From Sphagnum compactum (lineage: Eukaryota > Bryophyta > Sphagnopsida > Sphagnales): a stretch of 64,000 bases of DNA. Below are positions 55,070-64,000 of this stretch, one piece after another (the stretch's first letter is position 1; each line of letters starts with the position of its first letter). The position numbers and the translations under genes were made by a program. The notes under the pieces were generated by a model, which searched no databases, had not been told where the DNA came from, and worked only from the letters and a program-made list of their open reading frames with translations. The stretch covers positions 30,556,213 through 30,620,212 of the forward strand of contig OZ234493.1 in NCBI GenBank assembly GCA_965153455.1, given 5' to 3'.

Positions 55070-55610
55070 AAAAGAACATGTTAGGAGATCATGGACAAAT
55101 GTTAGCTTTTGTGCTTGTTAAATCTTGTGGAGAACAAATATTGGGAATACAATCGCAAGCCATTTAAGAAAAACAACTAAAAAGTATTCACATATGTTGG
55201 GAATGTTAGTTTTTTGAACGATGTGTGACGGAATTGGAAGCAAGTTAGAAATAAGTGGAACAAAATGAAAATCTACAAAACATAAAAGAAGAAACTAAGG
55301 TAATTGGTGCACCTCCATTTGATTGGCCATGGTTCAAACATTTTGACAACATTTTGTCTAATATTGTCAAAATAAATTGCATACCTAATGCCATAGATCA
55401 AGGTGTGGGTGTGATGAATTTTGAAACTAAGGTTGTGAATGTTAGTGATGAAGAGGATGTCCAAACACCTTGGATGCCTAATAGCCCTAAAAAACAAACT
55501 TTTGTGTTTTGGGTCAAGGTCAATTGTAGTTGGTTGCTTTGCTTGCAGATGTGTTGAAACCAAAGATGGTAACGGTAGTAGGAATTCTTTTGCAAGTAAG
55601 TACAAATTGA
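55070..55610 (+). pseudogene. PIF/Harbinger MYB-like (trihelix) accessory gene remnant
   Basis: Across several frames and stops, the plus strand reads RSWTNVSF, then a KWNKMK-like stretch, then GAPPFDWPWFKHFDNILSN, and later an acidic stretch ending DEEDVQTPWMP. This is the layout of the MYB/trihelix-type DNA-binding ORF that accompanies many plant Harbinger transposases. The longest open piece (55255-55557) starts mid-protein. It is frameshifted and cannot make the full protein. It lies tail-to-tail with the transposase remnant. Confidence 0.5.
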
Positions 55611-55639
55611 ATAAGTTGCATCACCAATTAATAATGGAA

Positions 55640-56260
55640 TGCATCTCATACCTTGAATAATAATAACTAGTTCTTGGAGAATTTCTTAAAACCTCAATTG
55701 TGCATATAGATTACACTTCTTGAATTGGCCACCATCATGTACCTCTCCAAGTTGGCCAACACAAATGTTCCAAAATATTTTGTTTGCATCATACATAGCT
55801 TGCAACAGAATATTATGAAACTTTTTCCTATTGAAAAAATCATCAGCAAATGTAACTCTTTTCTATGGAAGGTTTGCCAAAGTAATGTGAGTTCCATCTA
55901 TAGCTACACAAATGTTAGATGGACTTATAAGATTTTCAAAATGAGCAATGAAGTCTTGACCATGAGCAATGAAGTGTTGACCTGGAAGAATACTGATGTA
56001 TGTACTAAACAATTTGTCTTTGTCGAACAAACAATGTCAACATACTTTCTAATTGTTAATGCACCCACATTGAATAGATCGGCCATATGTGTAGCATTAA
56101 ATCCATGAGCAAATCAATAAATCATAATAGTCACAATCTTTTTAATCTCTAATTGTGGCCTAACAAGGTTTAAACAACTTGATTGCAAAAAAGGTGTCAA
56201 TTCCAAAACTAGGTTATTGAAAGTTTCAAAACTCATTCTATAATGCAACACATTGATTTT
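55640..56260 (-). pseudogene. PIF/Harbinger DDE transposase remnant
   Basis: On the minus strand, pieces in different frames read HYRMSFETFNNLV, then an AHGFNATHMADLFNVG segment typical of the N-terminal helix-turn-helix region. They are followed by CVAIDGTHITLANLP, which carries the first catalytic Asp. Next come ADDFFNRKKFHNILLQAMYD, FWNICVGQLGEVHDGGQF (the second Asp, in HDGGQF) and KKCNLYAQLRF. These are hallmark blocks of plant Harbinger transposases. Several stop codons (for example right after ANLP) and frameshifts show it is dead. The terminal inverted repeats and TTA/TAA target duplication were not found. Confidence 0.75.
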
Positions 56261-58625
56261 TACAAAGTCTCAATGTGTGTATTGTCTAGGTTCTTTCACA
56301 AAAAATGTGATGGATGGCTCCTCCCATTCACATCAGCCAAAAACATTGGAAAAACATTGAATCCTATTATACCCCCATTTAAATTTGAAAGCACATTACA
56401 CACTTTAGATTTAAAGGTTGCACAATTCCCAAATGTAACAAAAAATAACATCCAAATGAGAAATACTTACCCAAGTGAGGTTGGATCCATGAACACAAAT
56501 TTTGGAAACAACAAAAAAATCCTAAAATAATGAAATGCACTATATAGCAGTCCCAAAACAATGCAATTTTCACCCCCCAAAAAAAAAACTTTTACAAATC
56601 AATTTAAGTCCTTTGAAAACATCCTTTATGATCTTGAAAAAGGATTGAAAAAACAAACAGTGACCAGTGCTAAACAAAGCTTGAGAGCTGTGCTAGACCA
56701 CTTGAGCATGTGCCCAGGCTAGGTGTGATGGGAGTTGATGGGGTTACTTGTCCAAGGGATGTAGAAATCTGGAGTGATTGGAACCCTAATTTGAAGATCT
56801 TGTTTTAAGGATTGTGCTACTGTCGATGCAAGTAGGGTTGTGAGGAGTTCACATAGCTTGCTACAGAAAATAGAAAGAGACCAGTAAGACAAGAGGAACG
56901 CCTCCCATAGTGTTAAGTCACAGTCCAAAGAAACTCCTCCCATAATGTTGTCACAGTCCAAAGAAGACATTCTCATCTTTCCACACACTAGAGAGGAGGA
57001 GCATCATTGCTTTGTTGGATATAAAAAGAGCAAAGAAGATAGTTCTTGTGGTCCTCACCAAAGGAGAGTCTTCTGAAATCCCACACTTAATGCTCAGGTG
57101 AGTTTTGAAGCCAGTTCAAATTGCTGGAATTGTAGAGCCCACTAAAGTTACTGAAGTGCCAACTGGAATTCTAGACCCCACCACTGATGCTAAAGTTGGA
57201 AAGGCCTACTAAAGTTAGGGAGGCTTCTAAAGTTTGAGAGCCAAGTAAGGTTGCTAAGAATGCTCATGAAGGAAAAAATAAAAGGTAGTTTGAAGTAAAA
57301 TTTCCTGCATTTGAAGCATCTGCTCCACCCTACAACATATCTACGAGATTGCAGAAAAATCCACAATCACATTTGAAGGTAACCAAACAAACATGAAAAG
57401 AACCAGTGTAATAATAACTGTAGGAGTGTGACAAAATATGAAGCTACCGCTTTCATCATGAATGAAAGTTGTTAGCTGCCATTACTCCCCACTGACTTCG
57501 TCAGCTCCTGACAGTGGGTGTGTATAAGTACATAAAAGTCTGCTCAAAATACGAGGCAAAAGAAATTTACAAAAAATCCAAAGTTTCTTTTGCTTTTTGG
57601 AAGAAACAAGCAGGAGTGAGTCATGATATCAGCTAGCACTCAAGAGACAGCTAATCCAAAAAGGCATTAGTGTGCTCATTCAACTTGCAACAAGCTTGAG
57701 TGTCAGCTTTACAATGAGATAACATACACCCTCCAAAATGATAATCAGTTGTAACTGTGCACAACCAATCTTCAAAAGAGGAAACATTTCACAAAGTTTA
57801 CCATCCAATTGTTGCATTGACACCATCTGTTCTTCCTCAGGCATTTACCATAATCTTGCTTCTAATGCATGCAATTTCCACCCAGTCAATTTCTCCAATG
57901 GTGTTTCACTGATACTAACTCCACTAATCAATTGGTCACAAGGATACCAAGAAAACAGTAGCGCTTTGATCATAATCCAAAGTTGATATATTTTACAGAC
58001 AAAAGGTATGCTCATACTTCTCCAGTGGCATAAAACTGATTTCCCAAAGATAATTGTAATTACCTTTCAAGTACAACAATTCCAGTTGTTCCATTCTGTC
58101 AGTTTAAACTCTATACTTGGGGGCTGGCCCATCCAGTATTCCTTTCCTGTTCCTGTGCATGTATAACTTTCACCTAGGACAACTTCAACCAGCACTTCAC
58201 ACTCAGGGGCCAAGAGTACCCTTCAAATTATAGGCCTGTAAGAAATACATAGCCCTAGCCACCAAGTGTTGATATTTAATGGGTAATTACAGAGCAAACG
58301 CTCTCCTCATTGAAACACTGACAGGAGAATTAAGCAGTGACATGCATGAGCCATGAAAATCATCATGACCACCACTCACATAACAATGGAGATGTTGATT
58401 CAAAGATGTGTAATCTTGATATAGTACAGAGCTATTGCATGGCAAATGTCATCGAAGACTGCACAATAAGTTCGACTTCATGTGAAACTGCAGAAATGAA
58501 AGGACATGAACTCATTGTGTACAGATGGTTGGAAAAATCATGTCAGATAATTATGAACAAAGACACAGCAGCATGCACTATCTTTCAACTAGCATACCCT
58601 GGCACTATTTGGAAGGCAGTTAGAC
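56261..58625. other. Intergenic DNA downstream of TAF10
   Basis: No supported gene. A pair of direct repeats of about 30-35 bases (CCTCCCATA then GTCACAGTCCAAAGAA) lies at 56908-56963. A reverse copy of dispersed repeat family 1 is at 57450-57530. The part nearest 58625 is presumably the 3' UTR of TAF10. Confidence 0.5.
57450..57530 (-). repeat. Dispersed repeat family 1, copy D
   Basis: The reverse complement reads CCACTGTCAGGAGCTGACGA then AGTCAGTGGGGAGTAATGGC, nearly the same as copies A and B. It continues into a CATGATGAAAGCGGTAGCTT stretch, which matches CATGATGAAGTGGTGGTCTG of copy B near 62520. Confidence 0.65.
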
Positions 58626-60663
58626 TTAGTCACCAGTCTTTTGAGATGGAGCTGTTCCAGCTGTGGGGGAGTCTGCAAAATACTCTTGATGGTGTATGTT
58701 GACCCCATACTGCAGCCACCATTATCCCACAACCAGTAAATGCCAATACAATTCTGAAAACAAACATTCTGCATATCATTTGAGACTTGAAAACAGATCA
58801 CAAATGGTATGCAGACAAATGACACATGATTACTTGAGGAAACCTTATTGAAACAGGGAAATAGATTTACATTCACCAGGAATGTCAGTTCCTCCCTTAA
58901 AACAGTTTCACAATGGTTTCATAAAGAAAATGATACTTTCATGATGCACACAAGAGCAGTACATTAGTGTCAAAGAAGGCAAGAGGGTTCAAGTGTTCCA
59001 ACCTCCCGCAAAGCTGCTGACAAATCCTCTGTTGTTAACACAAGACGTTTCTCCTGCATTCTCCACCCCATGTACAGAAATATGAATTCCAGCAGATTAT
59101 CCAACACAATTGCTGCAATCTCTGACCACATGGCATTGCTGCATCCTTTTATAACCAGAGGGGTAGAAGATCAACTCACTCCAACCTTCAGGCAATAAAG
59201 GTCAGTTGTAACTCAGTAATAATACACCGACAAATGAGCAGCATTATTTTATTATTGCACTGAGTAAAAGACCAACAAAATTGGGTATAGAAGGTCAAAA
59301 CATGGAAGTGCAAAAAGGACTGATCTCACCTTTCCATGCTGATGCCCTTTCTTGTCCTTTGTGGCTGCAGCTTGCCTAATTTTGCAATACCTTGTCCAGC
59401 CAGCACCCACTCAAAACTCATTTAATAGCTTTTCATCTCTTTACATGTATATGAAAATATGTCATGAAAATAAAGAAGGGCTTACCAGAAAGGCACCAGA
59501 GACCTCATGCAAAAAAGAGAACTAAGATGCAGAACCCGCAGTGAAACTCTGCACCTTAGTTTGATCAGATCTACTTCTGACCCTGTTATATCTAAAGTTT
59601 TTTGGGAGATTTTTGTGAAGGATTCAGAAACTTACTGCAAAGCATCACTAGCAATTTCTCCAATAAACTTCTGGGCAGCTATGGACACCAACCTTGTTCT
59701 GCATATTGACAATCGTGAATATCAGCACAGTTGACATTTCTGAATTGCAATTTCAAAGAAACCCAAGTCCAAAATTACGGTGGACTTGGGAAGGGACATG
59801 CAGAGACCAAAGCAGATATGAAAAGAGAGGATGAGGGTGGCAAAGACTGCTAATTGATTTGACCTAAAGCATCCATCACTTTTAGCAAAGACAGTAGGTA
59901 GGGTAAGGATGTTTACACACGGATGTCAGGACATTGGAATCCACTCCTGCTCAAGTAGTGCTCTGCAAGCTCATCTGGAATCTGGCAATCATCCATATCA
60001 ATCAAGGCTCAGAAACACCATGCAATGTCCTGAAACTATCACTGGGGTAACATACACACTCTCTCTCTGTGTGACCTCATAAGCTAAGAAGATACAAAAG
60101 ATCCTCTCCTCCCCAATTCACTGTACTGGAATTGCACATGCAGCATAATATTTATAGATCCATGACCAAAAAGAAATCAGATAACTGAATCCCCAGTTAT
60201 ATGGCTAGTCTTCATGCAAATTTAACATCCCTGCAGACGAAAAGCATTCTGATATAGGCCTTCGGTTCTCTCTCGACCAGAGTACAAATGATATTTGCAT
60301 GCTCTGCACTGTGTATTGCCAGTACAAACAACATTGTTTGCAGTTGGAGTGAGCAAGCTACAAAACCCTAAATGATTCAAACACAACAAGAGTGCAAAGA
60401 CAGTAAACAAAACTCCATAACACTGGTTTTACCATGGATACGAGAGAGGGAGAGCTAAAACCTTAGCTCGGGTTTTAGCTCTCTCTCTCTCTCAGAATAC
60501 AAATGATATTTGCTCGCTGTGCACTGCGTATTGCCAGTACAAACAATATTGTTTGCAATTGGAGTGAGCAAGCCACAAAACCCTAATAAACCCTGAATGA
60601 TCCGAACACAATAAGAGTGCAAAGACAGTAAACAAAACCCCAGAACACCGGCTTTGACATGGA

Positions 60664-60705
<42 letters not shown>

Positions 60706-60940
60706 AAAATCCTCAACCAAAAACACTAAAAAATGATCGCTCCAAACCAAAGAACGCAAGGGAAAATAACGAAGAAGGAAATCCAAAAAAATTAGTATCG
60801 CTTACCGTGGGAGTATAGTCGAGGAGGGAGGAGAGAAAGTCAAGGAGAGCAGCATCGCTGTGAACTTGTGGTGGCTCCCCTGCTACTGCCGCCGCCGCCG
60901 CCGATACCGCAGCGCCCTGCTGCTGCTGTTGCTCCGCCAT
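58626..60940 (-). CDS. TAF10: TFIID subunit TAF10
   Basis: Six coding exons from 60940 down: 60806-60940, 59917-59981, 59636-59698, 59330-59390, 59003-59053, 58626-58709. They total 459 bases, or 152 aa, with matching phases. The N-terminus is low-complexity (five Gln then an Ala run from a GCC repeat). The histone-fold core follows: LLDFLSSLLDYTPTIPDELA, EHYLSRSGFQCPD, RLVSIAAQKFIGEIASDALQ. After a Lys-rich loop (KDKKGHQHGK) comes RLVLTTEDLSAALREYGVNI and the conserved EYFADSP tail. TAF10 is a histone-fold subunit shared by TFIID and SAGA and acts in Pol II initiation. Intron 1 (about 0.8 kb) holds a tandem duplication and GA/CT microsatellites. The exon-2 donor (CGTGT|GTAAAC) was chosen because it gives the family's R-x-x-R-L-V spacing. 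Confidence 0.94.
60268..60680. repeat. Tandem duplication in TAF10 intron 1
   Basis: A block of about 200 bases starting TACAAATGATATTTGC at 60283 recurs starting at 60498. Both copies include TATTGCCAGTACAAACAA and GTGCAAAGACAGTAAACAAA and end in CATGGATACGAGAGAG (60433 and 60658). Small indels and substitutions separate the copies. Between them lies an inverted repeat pairing GGGAGAGCTAAAACC (about 60449-60463) with GGTTTTAGCTCTCTC (about 60472-60486). Confidence 0.85.
60667..60702. repeat. GA dinucleotide microsatellite
   Basis: About 18 uninterrupted GA units at the end of the duplicated intron block. The first copy carries only a short GAGAGAGG, so expansion happened after duplication. 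Confidence 0.95.
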
Positions 60941-61611
60941 CGCTGCTGCCCTCTACTGCCCTGCGCGCCATTCGCCGACGCCATGAACAAAACGCCAACT
61001 GGCTTGACGGGGAAGACGACCTATTGGATGAACCTCATCCGAAAATGGTTGTCTTCGACAAATATCATCTCACACTACAAGGAAGCTCCAGCAATGATGT
61101 AGATGAATGTGGATCGATATCCCGATGTCGTGGATGTGAAACAATTTTCTCCTGTGGATGAGAAAGCGTGTGGGCCAAGCTTCCGCGCGCTAGCGATGGA
61201 GGATGGGGGGCCGGGGCGGCCATATCGGCGCTTGCAGTAGTATCGTAGCAGGAGCGGCGGAAGAAGCAAGCTAGTATCCAGGCTCCAAAGACGACGTCGT
61301 AACTCAGAAGCAGCAGTGCCTGTGAACTGAAGCCTCTGGAAAATTTTAAGTGAGTTTCATGGAGTAGTAAGCAAGAAGTTGAAAGGAGGAGGAGATTATG
61401 GAGGTCCTGCACGGGTGTGGAATTATGTGTAAGGAGGAGGAGAGAGAATTCTAGAGGGAAAGGAGCGGGAAAATTTCGAACGCTCACTGTGTCGGATGCG
61501 TAAATTCTCTTTCGAGACAGCTTGATTTTTTCGTATCTGCGATCCAGATTCACATAATCGACCGAAGAAGCTGGTGTGGTATCGGTTTGCAAGTTGCGTT
61601 TGTGATCTAGA
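60941..61611. promoter_or_regulatory. Divergent promoter between TAF10 and the zinc-knuckle gene
   Basis: The two start codons are 671 bases apart on opposite strands. The region is relatively GC-rich. An ORF of 97 codons on the plus strand (60868-61161) and one of 175 codons on the minus strand (61065-61592) run through it, but neither resembles a protein. A CT-rich stretch directly follows the short first exon at 61625. Confidence 0.5.
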
Positions 61612-63233
61612 ATGGCGATCTACTAGTCAGTCTCTCTCTCTTTCTCTCTCGTCTCATCTGTCTGTTTCTCTCCCTATTTCTCCAAGCTGAGGTTTGCTGT
61701 TTTGATTCCTCACAAGCTTAGTTTATGCCTGCGCTCGTCGTGGTGTTAACTTACCACTTTCAAAGTATCGGCGTTGTGGAGTTTTTCTCTGCAATCTCAT
61801 AGATACATACTTCTTGCTTATAGATTGCAATTTGTTTGGGGATGAACAAAACACGCCATCTGAGCCTCATCAATCGCTCTTCTTCTCCTTTTTTCGCCCT
61901 AAACTTTGGATTTATTAGCCAGGTTTTCTTTCAAGTCTTCTTTCCATGTGGAAGCTTTCTGGCTCCACTCTAAACAGAATGTTGTTTTTGCTCTTTTCTC
62001 TTGCTGAAGGTGGAAACTCTAGGGCGATGACTGCACATGTCTGGTTGGATAGGGTACAGATGTTCCAAAGGAAATTGTATTCCTTGTATCATTGCTCCTT
62101 TCACATGTGTGTGCATTGACACATACTGTGCTCTGTCCAAGGAGATTAGAGTCCCTCCCGTTGATGATTCCATACAATATAGAGCTAATGTTTTTCATCC
62201 TCGATGCTCGACTTCCCAGCCTTGGGTCACTTCTGTTTTTAGTTTTAGGTCAAAAAGTTATTGTACAAGCTCCACCATATTCTGTAGTTATCTGCATGGC
62301 AACTCCTCATTGCTATCAGTGATGATGATGATGGTCTGACACTTTGTGAATGACTCTGACAAGGTTATGACTTCACCCATTATCCTCCTTTACCTTCAAC
62401 ATGCTGTGGAGATTTCTCTGCAATCTCATACATATATATATACACACATACTTATCTAAAACTGGCATCAATAGCTGATGAAGTCAGTGGGGGAGTAATG
62501 GCAGCTAGTCATGGCCAGTCATGATGAAGTGGTGGTCTGATACTTTGTGAGCTACTCTCACAGGGGTTATGAGTTATGATGGCATTCATTCTTGTCATGT
62601 TCGTTTTGGTTTTGCTGGAACTTACACTCTGGTTACCTCTAAAGTGTTATTGTGGATTAATCTGTGCAATCTCATATATTTTGTTTTGGTTTTGTTGGAA
62701 CTGATGCAATTGTTGCCTTCAAAGTGTTACTCTGGAGTTTGCAATCTCATAAATAATATCTGCATGATTGATCTTTGTAGGGGAGTCTCTGGGCTGTTTC
62801 AGGTGGGACTTAAAACTGTTTCACCTCCCATTTTCTGATATAGCCTTCTTATATTTCTCCCTGCAGCTGCAAAGGATGCAACAGATGTCTTAACCTTGAT
62901 GACGAGTTTCTGTATTCCGAAAACCAGTACTTTGATGCTGGACACAAGGGCACGTTGTCATTTTCTGAAGTTGATAAGAGTGATTTTCGGCAAAAGGAGC
63001 AAGTCAAATGCTTTCCATTCTTTGAGACACTGAATTATTGGGGAATTCAGAGGCGAAGGACAAAACTGATGTGTGCAGCTTGTGGCAAGTCTCTTGGCTA
63101 CATTTACAAGGATGGTCCACCAGTTGACCCAACGATTGGCCAATTTGGATTTGGTGCAACTCAAATGATTCCTCGCCTCCAAAGGTATCGCCTAAAGAGA
63201 GATGCCTTAAGAATTCGCTATAAAAATGTGTAA
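61612..63233 (+). CDS. Plant zinc-knuckle protein like At4g08330
   Basis: The main exon, 62867-63233, encodes CKGCNRCLNLDDEFLYSENQ, then a stretch with GTLSFSEVDKSDFRQKEQVK, FPFFETLNYWGIQRRRTKLM, CAACGKSLGYIYKDG, and ends RLKRDALRIRYKNV. The order C-x2-C, SFS-D-S-F, WG-RRRTKL-C-x2-CG matches a small plant-only family that I remember as 'At4g08330, chloroplastic', of unknown function. The two C-x2-C pairs probably bind one zinc ion. The upstream exon must end in phase 2. The best candidate is a 14-base exon at 61612-61625 (MAIY plus TA), giving MAIYYCKGC, close to the family's YSCGSC; the donor would be TA|GTCAGT. An alternative first exon is 62038-62054 (MSGWI). With the former the protein is 126 aa. 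A plastid targeting peptide is not evident. Confidence 0.7.
62322..62790 (+). repeat. Dispersed repeat family 1, copy B (intron of the zinc-knuckle gene)
   Basis: Two overlapping partial units occur. One starts near 62330 (GATGGTCTGACACTTTGTGA). The other has the core AGCTGATGAAGTCAGTGGGG at 62473, then GGTGGTCTGATACTTTGTGA and TTCGTTTTGGTTTTGCTGGA near 62602, then GTTATTGTGGATTAATCTG. Blocks follow the order of copy A in the RAB2 intron. Confidence 0.7.
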
Positions 63234-64000
63234 TGTGGGAACTTGGAGCGGGGGTGAATAGTCTTCACATTGGCTTTCTTCTTTATGCCCTTGTACCATG
63301 AGATGTGAATTATAAACTCAGTGATAAGAGAGTGACTGCATTTCTTTTTGGCTTTGCAGCTGTGGAATTGGAAGTTAATTTTTGCTCCCTCCTGCAGCAT
63401 CTGTTTGAAAGACAAACTAAGCAAAAGTTATGTACCTTGTTTATTACATCACTACTTAGTCCACTTAAATGGGGACTCAATAGGAAAAATGCATCCCATA
63501 TTTAGGTTAAGTGATTTTGTAGAGCAGATGAATTCCTAATAACAGCGGAAGAATATAAGGCTTCCCATGTTATCTAATTGACAATTTATCTTGTAATTCA
63601 GTTGGTACTTCTGCCCATTTCTCTTTCAATAGCTCTGGAGTGCATGGATCCTAAAGCATTCCATGACATATTTTGGACAATCAGGAGAGATGGTAGGATT
63701 TAACTACTCTGTAAGTTGGGTGTTTCTTTGTGGAAGGATTCTCTTTTTCTTGTGGTTGGAGCAGTGGGTCACAGGACAGATGTTTTACGTGTTGGTGTTA
63801 TAGCAAGCAGATACTTGTGCCTATTGGAAGTTGTAGGGTTCCTTGCTTCCCCCATTGCAGTTGGTTTAGATGCTTTCTTTGCACGAAGGAGAAGCTAAAT
63901 TGAAATGAAGCTTACCCTTGTGAGCTGTGGGAGTACAAGTATTCGTTTTTCAAAATTAGCTATGCCTTTGTGAGGAAATGATAAATTTAATGGGCAGGGA
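63234..64000 (+). other. 3' region of the zinc-knuckle gene and window end
   Basis: No further coding exon is supported. The stretch at 63775-63960 shares AAGCTAAATTG, ATGAA and CTTACCCT in the same order with 28430-28460 in the RAB2 intron, which suggests another dispersed repeat. A 60-codon frame at 63716-63898 lies within it and looks like chance. Confidence 0.45.

Noticed and set aside
60868-61161. 97-codon plus-strand ORF with two Cys pairs near its end
   Set aside because: Its first third is the reverse of TAF10's Ala/Gln repeat, and the Cys pattern does not match the zinc-knuckle gene further on. Chance frame in GC-richer DNA.
61065-61592. 175-codon minus-strand ORF upstream of TAF10
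   Set aside because: Rich in Ser, Leu and His with no recognisable domain. It lies wholly in the divergent promoter and would have to be a separate gene without support.

Overview
The window is nuclear DNA of a land plant. Its genes have many introns with GT...AG borders. It carries a plant-type RPB2 whose reconstructed coding sequence falls in 25 exons, a plant-specific BAH-PHD reader (EBS/SHL family), a RABB1-type RAB2, degenerate PIF/Harbinger DNA and large AT-rich intergenic tracts full of diverged repeats. I cannot fix the clade from sequence alone. The overall style would suit a fern, lycophyte or other non-angiosperm, but that is inference. There is no prokaryotic operon, CRISPR array, phage or toxin system here.

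Layout. 1-9.5 kb: gene-free and AT-rich, dominated by a 1.8-kb minisatellite with inverted flanks, followed by microsatellites and eroded repeats. 9.56-13.11 kb (+): an eight-exon SEC14-like/CRAL-TRIO lipid-transfer protein of 427 aa. 16.75-25.94 kb (-): the complete RPB2 gene for the second-largest RNA polymerase II subunit, 1,186 aa. 26.99-30.47 kb (+): a six-exon RAB2/RABB1 small GTPase (213 aa), divergent from RPB2, with an unexpected Arg in its P-loop. 30.5-40.2 kb: no intact gene, but a broken cyclin-T fragment and a possible LTR/primer-binding-site scar. 40.18-44.55 kb (-): a five-exon BAH-PHD histone reader. 45.2-50.6 kb: repeats, including a complete small transposon (MITE) with 8-bp target duplication and a long near-perfect hairpin. 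50.60-54.12 kb (-): a nine-exon TXNDC9/phosducin-like thioredoxin-fold protein, 226 aa. 55.1-56.5 kb: remnants of a PIF/Harbinger transposon. 58.63-60.94 kb (-): six-exon TAF10, 152 aa. 61.61-63.23 kb (+): a small zinc-knuckle protein of a plant-only family, divergent from TAF10.

The genes are housekeeping genes rather than one pathway. Two act in Pol II transcription (RPB2, TAF10), one in chromatin reading (EBS/SHL), and three in trafficking, lipid transfer and folding (RAB2, SEC14-like, TXNDC9). Two pairs, RPB2/RAB2 and TAF10/zinc-knuckle, are head-to-head over about 1.05 kb and 0.67 kb. For the seven genes, exon joins were built by hand so that every intron phase matches and each total coding length is a multiple of three; that is the main support for the models. 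Transcript data were not available.
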